From Antitrichia curtipendula (lineage: Eukaryota > Streptophyta > Bryopsida > Hypnales > Leucodontaceae), in contig OX579635.1 in NCBI GenBank assembly GCA_951230915.1, forward strand, positions 6,138,001-6,202,000: a DNA stretch of 64,000 nt, given 5' to 3'. The translations under genes were made by a program, and so were the position numbers. The first letter of the stretch is position 1; each line of letters opens with the position of its first letter. Positions 1 to 11,479 of the stretch are shown here, piece by piece. The notes under the pieces are model-generated. The model was not told the origin of the DNA. It saw only the letters and a list, made by a program, of their open reading frames with translations, and ran no database searches.

Positions 1-404
1 TACTGCACCGAATATGGCATCACGTGGCAACTCACTGCCGGATACTCCCCACATCAAAATGGTGTTGCAGAGCGCAAGAACCGCACCTTACTTGAAGCAA
101 TCTGAAGTGTCGTCACAGGTACACAAATTCCAAAACCTCTTTGGGAAGAAATAGCTAGAACTGTTAACTACATTCAGAATAGGTGTCCCACCAAAGCCTT
201 GACACTACAAACCCCTGAGGAAGCCTTTACAGGGATCAAACCAAATCTATCCCACCTTCGGGTTATTGGATGTCGAGCCTACTGTCACATCCCCGATTCC
301 TAGCGACAAAAACTTGACGCTAAAGCTATCCCAACACTACTTATTGGCTATGATGAAAATAGCAAGGCCTACAGATGCTATCATCCCACAACCCGTCGCA
401 TATT
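1..404 (+). pseudogene. copia integrase remnant
   Basis: In frame 1 the translation shows the end of the integrase core, including SPHQNGVAERKNRT with the catalytic Glu expected in this motif, then the region leading to the Pol linker (PLWEEIARTVNYIQNRCPTK). The frame is broken by TGA at 102-104 and TAG at 301-303. At about 403-409 the homologous frame passes from frame 1 to frame 3, indicating a small deletion, after which the frame continues into the reverse transcriptase. TGA sits where copia elements commonly have Arg, and TAG where a Gln would fit, so both look like C-to-T changes. Confidence 0.85.
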
Positions 405-2666
405 ATCAGTCGAGATGTGCGTTCTGACGAACTTAGCTTTGACATTCCCAGCCACGAAATCACTGAACCTTTATACACAAAACCCCCCTTTGATCAATTT
501 CTCTCTCCCACCTCTGTCTCACCTACCCCACCCTCTCTTTCCAATCCCGTTTGCATCCCTGTCCCGATACACCCCACCCTCCCGAGTTTACCCTCCCCTG
601 TTCACCCTACCTCACCACATCCAGCCTCCCTCACTCCCTCCCACCACCCGTCCACTACAGAATCATACCTCCCACAAGTTTCCGAACCACCACCCACCCC
701 AGTACCCACACTCAGTCTCCCTCCCCAGCTCGCTCCACCTGCACAACCTGCCCCTCGTCGCTCCACCCGACCCAGGACACAAAACATTAGATTAGATGGG
801 TACGAACTCTGTCTCTCCACTACGGACTTTGACATCTGCATGATCAAATCCACATCGCCCCCACCAAAGATTTCAGCACCTACAGAACATGACCACAACA
901 ACATCACGTTCAAGCAAGCAAAGACTGACCCAGGCTGGAGACAAGCCATGCAACAAGAAATGGATGCAATCTGGCGTAACCAGACTTGGGACCTCACACC
1001 GCTACCTCCCGGCAAACAGGTAATCACCTGTAAGTGGATTTACAAATTGAAGCCTGGCGTTAATGGTCAACCTCCTGTCAAGAAGGCCAAATTAGTAGCC
1101 CGAGGTTTTGAACAACGATCCGGAATCGACTTCAACGAAATTTTCGCCCCAGTTATCAAATGGGTAACCATTCGTACAGCCATTGCCCTAGCAGCGGCCA
1201 AGCGCTGGGATATACATCACATGGATGTCAGGACCGCATTTCTCAACGGGATGTTAAAAGAACAGGTCTACATGCGCCAACCACCTGGTTTTCATATTCG
1301 GGGGAAGGAAGATCACGTATGCAGGCTATACAAATCTCTCTACGGGCTCAAGCAAAGTCCACGTACCTGGTATGATCGCATTGACGTTGCTCTCCGTCGA
1401 CTTGGCCTCAAACGGAGCACCTCCGATGGCAACATGTATTATCTGCACAAAGACGGAGAAACGGTTATCTTGCTCCTCTATGTCGATGACCTATTTATTA
1501 CAGGTAGTTCATCTCACCTCATCTCGTGGATCAAACAGTTTCTCCACTCCGAATTTGAGATGTCCGACCTTGGACAGATCAAGCGATACCTCGGGATATC
1601 ATTCGAACAAGTTATCCTTGGCATATTTCTACACCAGAAAAACTATGCAAAATCAATTCTCACGGAATTTGGTATGCAAGATTGCAAACCAACGCCTGCA
1701 CCATTTCCTGAAGGACAAATGCTGGTCACGGACATGAAGTCTCCTCCAATCGACTCTACCTATTACTACAAGCTAGTTGGGAAACTTATCTTTCTTACGA
1801 TCACCCGACCGGACATCGCATATGCAGTCAGCCGCCTCAGCAGCTACATGAGTCATCCACAACACCCGCACCTGGAGGCAGCCAAACACCTCCTCAGGTA
1901 TCTACAAGGTACATTAGATTTTGGCATACTATATCATGCCGATGCCCCGATTTCAATTTCTGGATTCACCGACGCAGACTGGGGATCTTGCGCAGATACA
2001 CGACGTTCTATGGGAGCTTATATATTCACACTCGCCGGTGGACCGATCACTTGGCAAAGTAAACGCCAACTAACAGTGTCCCAATCTTCAACTGAATCCG
2101 AGTATCGTGCTCTATCTGATGGTGCACAAGAAACCGTATGGCTACACAGGCTCATTCAAGAAATTCAGTACCCTACCTCGAATGATGTCATCACCGCGAC
2201 CGACGCTCCACCTACCGCTCCGACCTCAACGCCCAGTATTCTACTCCACTGTGATAACCAAGGCGCACTTAAACTAGCCCACAATCATGTTTTTCACGCA
2301 CGTTCAAAACACATAGAAATACACTACCACTTTATCAGGGAGAGAATCTTAGGCGGAGAAATCAAGCTCAAATATATTAGCACAGAGTTACAACCAGCAG
2401 ATGCTCTGACCAAACCTTTGGGTCGCATCAAATTTCAGAAACACAGATCTGCCCTAGGTCTACAAAGCTTAGAGAGCTTGCACACAAGCATACAAGCTTC
2501 CCCTCCTAACTACAGCCTCAGACCTAGAATCACACAGTCTCAAAAAGGTATCCCTCAGCCTCAACTAGCGAGCCAAAGCTTTTATGCTCAGCCCCTCGAA
2601 AACCTGTCACCTCACGGGAACAGTCTACCCAGGAGAAATACAAACCCGGAGTTCGACCCTTCCTGA
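375..2666 (+). CDS. copia reverse transcriptase-RNase H polyprotein part
   Basis: This is an uninterrupted 763-codon frame. Residues 1 to about 140 are a Pro/Ser/Thr-rich linker. The reverse transcriptase of the Ty1/copia class (RVT_2) begins near residue 190, with MDVRTAFLNG and LYGLKQSPRTWYDR, and the catalytic YVDD at residues 369-372. RNase H follows with DADWG near residue 533, STESEYRA near 572-579 and CDNQGALKLAHN near 626. The C-terminus runs about 90 residues past RNase H. The listed ATG is only the first Met after the upstream frameshift; in an intact element this is internal to Pol. The product would copy element RNA into DNA, but without integrase it is unlikely to act alone. Confidence 0.9.
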   Translation: MLSSHNPSHIISRDVRSDELSFDIPSHEITEPLYTKPPFDQFLSPTSVSPTPPSLSNPVCIPVPIHPTLPSLPSPVHPTSPHPASLTPSHHPSTTESYLPQVSEPPPTPVPTLSLPPQLAPPAQPAPRRSTRPRTQNIRLDGYELCLSTTDFDICMIKSTSPPPKISAPTEHDHNNITFKQAKTDPGWRQAMQQEMDAIWRNQTWDLTPLPPGKQVITCKWIYKLKPGVNGQPPVKKAKLVARGFEQRSGIDFNEIFAPVIKWVTIRTAIALAAAKRWDIHHMDVRTAFLNGMLKEQVYMRQPPGFHIRGKEDHVCRLYKSLYGLKQSPRTWYDRIDVALRRLGLKRSTSDGNMYYLHKDGETVILLLYVDDLFITGSSSHLISWIKQFLHSEFEMSDLGQIKRYLGISFEQVILGIFLHQKNYAKSILTEFGMQDCKPTPAPFPEGQMLVTDMKSPPIDSTYYYKLVGKLIFLTITRPDIAYAVSRLSSYMSHPQHPHLEAAKHLLRYLQGTLDFGILYHADAPISISGFTDADWGSCADTRRSMGAYIFTLAGGPITWQSKRQLTVSQSSTESEYRALSDGAQETVWLHRLIQEIQYPTSNDVITATDAPPTAPTSTPSILLHCDNQGALKLAHNHVFHARSKHIEIHYHFIRERILGGEIKLKYISTELQPADALTKPLGRIKFQKHRSALGLQSLESLHTSIQASPPNYSLRPRITQSQKGIPQPQLASQSFYAQPLENLSPHGNSLPRRNTNPEFDPS

Positions 2667-3090
2667 CAGTGTAAAACTTTCCCTGATGACCTACACTCCT
2701 CCGCAACTCGTTGCGCCCACCCGAAGCGTGTCCGAACTTCTTTGACACCTGATCTGCAAGGAACCCCAGTCCCAATGCTTCACTTCTCGGCGGTCCCACA
2801 CTGCTGGTCGAGACTACGTCCACCCTATCAGCATCATCCGTCTGCTCCCCGACAAGCGCGTCCACAACTTCGAAGCACCACGACGCACACCGCAACACGA
2901 ATGCGCAACACATCCACAACACTGCGCGCGCCAAACCGGAGAGCGATACTTCGCCTATACACTCGCGCAACACGCGCATCGTTCGACCTTCAACACGCGC
3001 CATTCAGACACAAATCTGCTCCCTTGTTGCAGCACATTTGCACCTGTAACATTCATCTCATGAAACCTGCGAACCAAACAATCTCCCGAT

Positions 3091-3100
3091 TGAGAGGGGG
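3091..3100 (+). other. polypurine tract
   Basis: TGAGAGGGGG lies directly before the TGTT that starts the 3' LTR. A purine run at this position primes plus-strand DNA synthesis in LTR retrotransposons. About 420 bp without a clear frame separates it from the RNase H stop. Confidence 0.75.
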
Positions 3101-3282
3101 TGTTCAAACAAAACCTTGTTTAGGGTTTCATTCTCTCCGGAACTCCATTCATCCGAAGGGCTTGTACATCCTGTACACTCTATACATTCCATTAGTCTAG
3201 GGTTAGTTCAGAACTTACTTAAGCCAAGGGCTTAAGGTGTAATCGCTCTCTTGAATTATCGAAGCCCAGAGTTGTTAGAACA
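3101..3282 (+). repeat. copia 3' LTR
   Basis: This is an LTR of about 182 bp. It starts TGTTCAAACA right after the polypurine tract and ends TGTTAGAACA, so the ends are TG...CA with a short inverted repeat. The boundary is inferred from those ends and from the start of sequence shared with the 60-kb duplicate shortly downstream. The 5' LTR is not available for comparison. Confidence 0.75.
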
Positions 3283-3285
3283 CAA

Positions 3286-3969
3286 CTAGCAGTTTCGCAC
3301 AGGAGGAACATGACCACGTCCCGCGAGCAGTTCATATCCATCTGGGAACGGCAAACCCAAAGGTATGACGATTCTCTTCCTCAGGACGTGACGTGCACCA
3401 GCCGCCGGCAGAACTGGGCGCTTCTCGGTGGAATTATTTCCCGGAGCGGGTACGGACCCATTTCCAACAGCAGCGCCAGGATTTGGAATTGGGGGCTCCT
3501 CGTCAACAACCTCCGCGTCTTCGCTTTCTACAACGTCTTCGCTTCCTTCATCGTCCTCGCTTTCTTCAACGTCTTTGCTTCCTTCATCGTCCTCGTTTTC
3601 TTCATCGTCCTTGCTTTCTTCATCGTCTTCACTATCTTCGACGCAAACTTTATGGGGTAGAGAATCGGTCGGAGGTCGCACGCCCCTTGCATCGATGTTT
3701 GCACGGGCCGGTCCTGTAGAATGTCGCGGCTGGTTCGTTTGATCCTCTGCGGTGATAGAAGGCTCCACCTGCTCTGGTACTGATGACGGCCCTGCCTGGT
3801 CCCTCTGAGCCACTGCTGTGACAGAAGTTTCCATCTGCTCTGGAGGTGCTGTGTGCTCGAGAAAGCTCTCGGATTCCGCTGCGCTACGAATTCGATGTGG
3901 ATTCCGTTGCTTGCGACGTCCGCTACCGCATCGTGGAGACTGGGGTGGGGAGGAGTCGGGTGCAGACAT
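3286..3969 (-). pseudogene. acidic low-complexity protein, copy 1, cut by copia
   Basis: The frame starts at MSAPDSSPPQSPR. An upstream in-frame ATG at 4068 exists, but copy 2 and the promoter position do not favour it. The N-terminus is basic (RRKQRNP), followed by a Ser/Pro/Gln region with two similar blocks (EQMETSVTAVAQ and EQVEPSITAEDQ), then a long Asp/Glu/Ser repeat of the EDDEESKDDEEN type, then PPIPNPGAAVGNGSVPAPGNN and a basic end. After GRGHVPP it diverges from copy 2, which continues and ends properly, so the C-terminus is lost at the copia LTR. No known domain recognised. It could be a host nuclear-type acidic protein or part of an uncharacterised mobile element. Confidence 0.6.
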
Positions 3970-4600
3970 CTTGGATTGTAGATCGAGAAAAGCAAAAGCA
4001 AACACGAATCGGCACTCGAGTCCCAAGCTCTCGATCGATCTTACAACCTTCCGATCGATCAAGATCAAGTAGTGATACTGGCGGGGATACTGGTTGGCAT
4101 GAACTAAAAACAGACAAGATAGCTACAAAGTCTAGGTAAAGATAACTGCAGGTCAGAACATAACTCAAGAGAAGCCAAGGGCCATGGCTCTAACGAAAAC
4201 GGATACAAGGTGGGGAGAATGGGGATATCTCTATTCCAATGCGGTTTAAATAGCCATGTTGAAGTGAAGCTGAGCCCTAATTGCCGCTCGCCTCGGTAGT
4301 TGTACGTGTAGGTATTCGCGGCCAAGCTCGTCAGGTGGGTGAACTCGCATCCTTTGCGAAATGACTCCGACTAAAGCGGACGGTAGCCTCGGTAGGCAGG
4401 TCTCTCTGGCTGATCTCGTGAGGGGGGTGAAGTCACGAACGCAAGGGATCAGACGAGAGTGCGCTTAGGGCCTTATTGAGTTCCAAAGTTGTGTAGCTAG
4501 GAGTCGCGCTGCTCTGGGTACTGCTCCAGCCGGAGCCAGGCCAGTCCATTTACTACTGGTTTGACCTTCGATTCATTTTCTCTAGAGTACGTCCAAGAGA
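3303..4600. repeat. segmental duplication, copy 1
   Basis: The sequence aligns almost throughout, in the same orientation, with about 60227-61480, covering the acidic gene, its leader, the TATA-like box and about 350 bp upstream. Similarity stops after CTCTAGAGTACGTCCAAGA in both copies. Copy 1 has a longer acidic repeat. Copy 2 keeps the gene's 3' end, which copy 1 lost to the copia element. Confidence 0.9.
4243..4255 (-). promoter_or_regulatory. TATA-like box of acidic gene copy 1
   Basis: On the minus strand this reads GGCTATTTAAACC, about 275 bp upstream of the MSAPDSS start codon and followed by a leader without a long frame. The same box is kept in copy 2 at 61122-61134. Promoter function is inferred from position and conservation only. 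Confidence 0.45.
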
Positions 4601-5163
4601 GCTCTGATGATTAAATTTCTTTTTTGTGTGTTTCAATTTAACGCTGCTGCTTGTGTGGTTAGTCACTCAATTCGATCAATCCATGTTTGATGATTGTGCA
4701 TGTAAACTTATTTGTTGCAGCAAGCGTTTGTTCTCCATAGGAATTGTATCTAGCTAGGTTCGGCCTTCAATACATTCTCAAGATTTGCGGACAATCTAGA
4801 GGCTGGAAAGCATTACTTAAGAGTGAATTCCGTCATTTCTAGCATGGCTTGAAAAACGTACGTCCAATTCATGTTTGGTGATTGTCATATTACGACGTTA
4901 ATTGCCACGAGCTAGGGCCGGGACCGCGCGTGTCGAGGGACATGGAGGATCAAAGTGAGAGAATCCGAGGATGTCGTCGGTACAAACTGACGAACAGGAA
5001 TGCCGAAACCGTTGCAAGAGCTCAAATGCATTACGTTGGGGTCTGGAGTCAAAGCAGCTGGAGGGGGCCTGGGAGGAGAGAGAAGCTTCAGTTGCACACC
5101 AACGACATCAGTAACAGTTGAACGAGCAGCAACGCCGAGCCATGGCGACATCACGGACTCATG
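4601..5163. other. no gene recognised
   Basis: Mixed-composition DNA with no convincing frame. The short frames on both strands between 4882 and 5154 overlap each other and have no recognisable motif. Confidence 0.5.
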
Positions 5164-5173
5164 TATATAAAAG
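5164..5173 (+). promoter_or_regulatory. TATA box candidate
   Basis: TATATAAAAG is a near-perfect plant TATA box, 25 bp upstream of the first ATG of a small frame at 5199. That ATG is very close for a normal transcription start. The transcript could be non-coding or could start translation at a later ATG such as 5272. Confidence 0.35.
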
Positions 5174-5198
5174 AGCTGGACCGGCTTCTCGCCGGGTC

Positions 5199-5430
5199 AT
5201 GAATGAAATGAAGAAGACAGTCGAGATCGCAGACGGGAGCGCAGATTTTCGCTTACTCATGGTGGCTACTTATGGCGAGGGGCTCATGCAGTCCTGGGGA
5301 TACGCGCGCGAGAGCTGTTATCGAGGATGCTACTGGTCTCCAATTGAAGAAAGAGGCTGAGGACGACGAGGACGATAATGAGAACGACGAGGAGGACGAA
5401 GATTTTTCTGTAAAAAATTGCGACTGGTAG
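5199..5430 (+). other. two small overlapping ORFs downstream of a TATA box
   Basis: ATG at 5199 opens 53 codons (starting MNEMKKTVEIADG, stop 5358-5360). ATG at 5272 opens 52 codons in another frame, ending at 5430, with a strongly acidic C-terminal half (EAEDDEDDNENDEEDEDF). Neither resembles a family I know. The acidic tail is the more gene-like part. Either could be chance. Confidence 0.2.
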
Positions 5431-7095
5431 GTTTTGCAAATTTTGTGATTACATTGGTGTGCAATCTATTTGTTTCGTAACAAGCATCGAAGACGGACGT
5501 GCATGCATGGCCCCCAAGACTTTGCACTGGAACTTCATTGTTAATAATAAATCGTTCCCTAGTTTGTGCATGCATTGCCGTGCTTCTTTGTCCCCTGGTG
5601 TTTAGCAGATCAGGTCACGTGCGTGTTATAAATTATTTATAATTAGTGAGGTTTTGTTAAATCACATCACAGGGGTACACAACGTACTGAGTGATCTCAA
5701 ATCGGAGGATTTGGAGTCAGTCATCGGATTTACAACTAATTGCAATCTGTTAGCCGGATATGTACATTGGATAACATACTGTACTTACCCATTTTTTCAT
5801 GGTACGCATCTTCATATAAAACAAATAACATTGGTACAATCAGCGTATTATCCAGCTCCTTGCTCGCCATAGCCTTTCCGTTTCTGTTTAGGATTTTTTT
5901 CATTAATGGGCAGTTTCATTCAAATGGCGGTATTTCATGTGCCACTTCGACGGTGTGCCATTTTCACCATGTAGGAGAGGTATAGATTTCAGAACAGAGT
6001 ATTCTAAACTGTTTTAAAGTGATTCCATACTAACCACCTCTGCATTTTCTTTGCATCTCTATACAATAGACGTTGTATTGTATATAGGAAGGACAAGAAT
6101 AAAACTAGAATAAGGAATTGAACATACCATTTCTTGAACAACAACAACCGTTCTATAGTTCTTTTAATTGTTTTCCCCAAGATTGAGGGATATCAGTTAC
6201 AAAAGAACATGACACAACTTACCCAGCACCTACACTTTCGGACTGAAATAAGTTATAGAGTACTCGTACTATGTACCAAGCTAATAAAAGACAAGATTTG
6301 GAATTTTGAAAGGTTCTAATGGAATATAACTTGCTTTGCCAAGTATTACACCAACATGCCTTCAACCATAGACCAACACACCTTCAGCTATAGACCAACA
6401 CAATGATAACCTTTTCGAAGTAGATTGCACAATGATATCTTACTTTCAAACAATTTCACAGGTTTGTAGAATATTGAATTTATTTGTACACCAACAAACT
6501 CTCTAGCTCCTTGCACTGTGGAAGTCTATAATTTCAAAGATATAACATGTCCCAATGTTTAAACACTAGGATTTCACCAATGTACAAGACAATGCACATG
6601 GTCAACTCTATTGTTTAAGACATAATTCATTGGAAGGAAAAAAGCTAGAAGATGGAGATTGACAAGGCCTAAATATTCATTTGCTATTAGAGACCCCACA
6701 TTTGATACAACTTTGGACAATTTTTTACAAATTCTTTGAAGAGAACCTACTACAAGAAAAGATATCTTCAACATATCCAAGCAAAAATAAAAGAGAGTAA
6801 CAAAGTTGTCAAGCATATTAGCATATATCGTTGGCAGTTGATAAGTGCAAATCCAAATCTAGGTCTGGTAGAAGTTATTCCCGCATTGCCCACATCAAAA
6901 GATCATCCACTTGCACATGACCAAATGATTACAAAAACAAAACATGACATGCATGCAGCATGAGAATTAGGGTGCCATCAATAATTGATTCTGTATGCAT
7001 TAAAAGTGTACATGAATGGCAAAGTGCAGCTGTTTGTATTGTTGTTCGGCATGGCCAAGCGAAGATAAAGAATCAAACATGCCGCCGGACGGTGA
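5431..7095. other. AT-rich intergenic DNA
   Basis: AT-rich with many stops in all frames. Only short unsupported frames were seen, and no repeat boundary was recognised. Confidence 0.6.
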
Positions 7096-7814
7096 TTGCA
7101 AGAAACACTTGTCCTATTTCTTGTCCCCTTGGTCTCAAATAGGTGATTTTTGTCTCATAACTTTTGCGTCATATGTTAATTTTTTATAAAATTTGAAGGG
7201 AAGGTACATGTACTAGTCTTAGACATTCTCTAATTTTTCAAAAATTTTAAAAATTTATTCACTAATTATTAAACTGCCCCCGATTGGATGTCTACCTTGG
7301 CCATTTTGGAGGTTTTTAGTCCTATTTTTGATCCAAAAATGCAATTTTGAAGCTCTAAATTGGGATATAAGGATTTGTACTAAAGTTACTCAAGCTCACA
7401 AAGGATTTTTTTTAAATAGTAAATTATCCATCTTCCACATGTGCTCAAAGTGCACTACCTTTGCGCACGTGCAGAGAATACAATTTTGTTTTTTCCAAGA
7501 TGAAAATGGTTGAAAAGAAGCATCTTAATGCTAGTAAAAATGTCTTTATTTTTTAGAATTTTTAGAATTTTTTTACTAATTTCTAAAAATCAAATTCAAA
7601 AGTATCTATTTTCTTGTATTTTTCCAACACTCTTTTTTTGTGCATAACTTTTAGAGATAAATTTTTTTAGGCATGAATTTTCATCCATATACTATTTTAA
7701 AAGCTTTACATATTATATATATTTCATTTTATTTTTAAAATTTTTATTCCAAGAGGTCATAGTACTCCAGTACTAAAGCCATTTTGGCCACAAAACAGTA
7801 GGTGTTTCTTGCAA
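7096..7814. mobile_element. MITE-like unit with 13-bp terminal inverted repeats
   Basis: TTGCAAGAAACAC at 7096-7108 is matched exactly inverted at 7802-7814. The ~720-bp interior is very AT-rich and non-coding. The flanks GGTGA and CTACC do not form an obvious target duplication, so the superfamily is open and the pairing could be coincidental. Confidence 0.35.
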
Positions 7815-9795
7815 CTACCCCGTCACATACAAGGTCCATCATCCATAATTACTCCCCACCCACTCCTACCTCCGCAACCAAACACAAGCTCCAAGTGTGT
7901 TAAACCCTAAAAACTTGGTGTGAGAATATGTGTACGATACAAGTGATGCAAATTGATGGCAACTAGTCTAATAGTTTGGAGATTTCAAGCTTGTAGCAAG
8001 AGGAGAGAGATGGAAAGTGCATCCACTAAACAAATGCATTTATTATGACCAAAGTACAATTCTGTTTCGCATTGCCAAGCAAAACCAATTCACCAAGCTA
8101 ATGTGCTGACATGTGAATATCAAATACCAACTTTTGAAAAAAATCAAAATTTGCTACTTAAAAACTAGGTTATAGTAAGAAAGTCCAGTATGTCTTGTCC
8201 ATTTTCAAAAACAAGACATTTATTCCTACTTAGACTTCTTGCAACAATGTGCATTTCATTGCAAAAAAGCAATTTCAACAATTATTGATGTAAGACTTCC
8301 ACATCTTGAAAACAAAATGAATCCTTCACACACAATGCTACTTTAAGCTATATGTCCATGAATACTTTAAGCCCTACGTAAATTAACCCCTACACGTTAG
8401 AGACTATGTTTTCACCAAAACTACTATTTCTAATATAAGTACCAAGTTTTAGAAAAAAAACATTTTTGGAAAAATATAACTATAGGATCTCATATTAAAC
8501 TAGTTTGAGAAGTTGTGCAAAAAATTTCAGAAATTTACATTGTGTGGATTGCAAGCTAATACCGTTTGAATTGACAAAAATCCTTTTCTTGTCCTTGCTA
8601 AAATCCGGGCAGCTACACTTCACAAGGTCACATTTGTATGGAAAATGTCCAAAATGGTGGTTACTCTTTGGATTCATTCTTCAAGGCAAGTTGGCTACAT
8701 GCTTGAAAAATTTCAAATCATTTGGAATTGTAAAACATATAGGAATAATAAGTAGAAAAAGGTAGAAAATGTTCAAAACACTAAATTGTTAAGAATTTAA
8801 ATATGGAATTGAAAAATGCCAATTCCAAAGGTTTTAACAATCTACACCCATTGTTTTTATTTTTTTTCAAAAATATTGACAATTGAGTTAAATAAAGGAC
8901 TTCGAAGTTTACCTTAGAGTAGAGATTCCATAACTACCTTCAAACTAAAACTCCTCATAACTTTCATTTCATTAATCAGAATGGAATGATTTAAAGCTTT
9001 TCATGTATATATAAATCTAAAGAACCAACTTCAATTTCTAAATTTTCAATTGTGGTTTTCAAAGATTTTTTTTCAGCTGCTTGGATTGCCCACCGACCAA
9101 TGAAAATGACATATTATGCAATAACTTTTTAACTGCATAGTCAAAAGTTATAAAAATTGTTGGCCCTTAAGTCCTTCAGTCCTTGGGCACATCTTGTGTG
9201 AAAATTTCAAAAAATAAAAATAAAAACTCTGGTTGTAGTGAGCACTCAGCATGCATACTACAAGATCCTATGGTTACATGTGTCAAAAAAATTCAAAAAT
9301 TTGGAACTTTTAATAAAAATGGTAGTTTTAGAGCGTTTTTGGTGAAAATATAGTCCATTATAGAAAATCTCAGGCCTCCGGAGGGTTCCTCCAGAGCAAT
9401 TGAAAGGACAATAATTACATTTAATTTCACTTAAGGATTGATTTTTCCCCTATAATCGTTCACTTTACATTGCAATGTTAGATGGTTCAAAATCCAAGTA
9501 CAAGGTGTTAAATAATCATGATTCAAGTATTGTAATGCACCCTTAGCCTTGATTATTACATACCTTGTACTCTAACCAAGTTGTGGAATAAAAACAAATG
9601 TCAAAAATAGTCCAATGATGTCTACCATCAAGAGTTTTTTTATTGGCAGTGTGATAGATTTAATTAATTGACAATTGTTAAGAATGAAGGACGAAGTTGT
9701 TGTTTTTATAGAGAAATCAATTGTCTTTGGTGAATCCTCAAAGGATATGAGATATTTTGAAGAGAGATTACTCATTGTCAAATGCATCAATTATG
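7815..9795. other. AT-rich intergenic DNA
   Basis: No supported gene. There is a short hairpin at about 9497-9577 (TACAAGGTGTTAAATAATCA pairing with an imperfect inverse) and a single piggyBac-like end motif TTAACCCCT at 8383 without a partner. Confidence 0.55.
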
Positions 9796-10154
9796 TTCAA
9801 AGTTGAATTTCAGACCTCATTTAGGTATAGTAGAATGATTTTTTTCAAGAACAATTGAGCTACAAATAGTTGGATAAATAATTTAATTTTCATCTCCAAA
9901 AATTCGTTTGAAGTTTAGAGACTACAATAAGAAGTTATAGACAAAATTCTAAAAGAGGTTGAAAAGAAAAATTCCTTTGACATTTCAAAACACCCTCTCC
10001 GAATTTTGTCCATACCTTTTTATAGAAGGTTTTGAGCCTCAAATGGATTTTTAGAGATGAAAACTAGATTGATTATCCAACTTTCTTTAGTTCAAACTTT
10101 TAATAAAAAAATCATTTTACTATGCCTAAATGAGGTCTAAAATTTGACTTTGAA
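9796..10154. mobile_element. foldback (hairpin) element
   Basis: The whole interval is an imperfect inverted repeat. TTCAAAGT followed by AGACCTCATTTAGG at the left end is mirrored by CCTAAATGAGGTCT and ACTTTGAA at the right end, and the arms run close to a centre near 9975. It would form a hairpin of about 170 bp. No coding sequence. Such units are typical of non-autonomous foldback elements and can be hairpin-RNA sources. Confidence 0.65.
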
Positions 10155-11479
10155 AATAATTCCTACTTTTCATTTAACTATGAGTGGTTGTGCACTTATT
10201 AATCCTAATTTACATATCCCACATGGATTGTTGTACCTAGTACTACTAACCTACTTGTAGAAATAGCTCTCCTTCTCTACTTCAATTGCACAAATTAAGT
10301 GGCTTGTGAAGTTAATTCAAAATCATTAGTGTTTCTAATTTTTTTGGTAATTAGCTTCAAAAGCCACTTCATTTGGCTTAAATTGTTTCATTTGTCAATT
10401 AAACATTGTGTAATTTGATGTCAATGATTATTAAACATATCTTTGCTACACCTTGATTTTTAAGTCTCGACATCTTTTGCAAAATCCATACAAGCTGACA
10501 ATGCATTGCACCTAGATTTGTCAAGTTGTCTATTTTTTATTAATAAACTGGTTTGGTTACTTTCTGGCAGCCCTCCTGATGCCTCATTTTCTCCCTACAG
10601 GATCGATACACAGTCCTTTAGGGATTAAATTGGCTTTGTATCCTAAAAATATTAAGGTTGTGGAATGTACCAATTTATAGAAATTTATAGAATGTACCAA
10701 TCATTAGTGCTTTTTTTTATGAACGTAGGAAGATTTAAGCACACCTATATTATAGAAACTTTCCATGATTTTAAGGTATCTATGACATTATAGATACCTA
10801 TATTATAGGTGTTTACCTTATAAACATCTTCAATGGTTCTAGAATATTAACTTATACATATGCGCAAGGCTCATATGCTTATATTTCCATGCTCACATCC
10901 TAGCATTGTTAGCAATAAATCCATACAATAGTACATTAGAGTTTCACAAGCCTTAGGTGAAAGGAATAAAAGGATGCAAAGTAATTTTTAGCAAGAATAA
11001 ATTTACTTGAACAATTAACTCAATAAGATTTGCACTCACAAGATCTTGTCCATTTCAATAGTTAGCCCCACTTTTTTTTGGCGCTATGGGACCAAATTAC
11101 ACCATTTCAAAATAAATCTCTACTTTTTGCCAAATAGAGTAGTCTTCTTTTGCCATATAAATTTACCATTTAAAAAAAATGTGGACGAAGTTACCAAATT
11201 TGAATGAAAAAGTGAACAAATATAAGTGAAAAACATTTTTTGGTCCACAAGTTGGATGGATGAATGTAGAAATTAGAAATATATTGTTTCACCAAATTTT
11301 AACCAAATGATTGCTATTTAGTTTGTTTTTTCATTTGTTTTAAGTAGAGCAAAAACCTATAATCACTGTAAGGATACAAATATTCTGTATGGAAAAAAAT
11401 CATTGCTTTTCAGCAAAAAAAACACTCTAAATAAAATCCTTGTCGCCATCCTAGCACTGTCTAGAAAGTCCAAAAAAAA
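10155..11479. other. AT-rich intergenic DNA
   Basis: No supported frame or bounded repeat was seen. Local inverted motifs around 10740-10810 (CCTATATTATAG repeated) may be a small hairpin. Confidence 0.55.

Larger units (their letters stand above)
1..3282 (+). mobile_element. Ty1/copia LTR retrotransposon, 3' part
   Basis: The domain order is integrase remnant, reverse transcriptase, RNase H, polypurine tract and 3' LTR, which is the Ty1/copia order. The 5' LTR, gag, protease and the start of integrase lie outside the window. The integrase part carries in-frame stops and a frameshift, so the copy is no longer autonomous. The 3' LTR ends against a minus-strand acidic-protein gene that exists in a longer form at 60141-60833, so the element probably inserted into that gene. 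CAACT (3283-3287) is a possible target duplication, but the 5' flank needed to confirm it is not present. Confidence 0.93.

Noticed and set aside
602..1027. Minus-strand 141-codon frame within the copia element
   Set aside because: Antisense to the linker and reverse transcriptase of a clear copia frame; no motif of its own.
2530..3003. 157-codon minus-strand frame after the copia RNase H
   Set aside because: No recognisable motif; lies between RNase H and the polypurine tract, where copia elements often have non-coding sequence.
3310..3742. Plus-strand frames rich in Phe/Leu or Ser opposite the acidic gene
   Set aside because: They are antisense shadows of the Asp/Glu repeat (GAA/GAC codons read in reverse).
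3286..4068. Upstream ATG at 4068 as the start of the acidic protein
   Set aside because: The extra 33 residues (MILIDRKVVRSIESLG...) are leader-like and hydrophobic. MSAPDSS fits the protein's character better, although the frame is open in both copies.
8383..8391. TTAACCCCT as the end of another piggyBac-like element
   Set aside because: No inverted partner AGGGGTTAA was found within a plausible distance.
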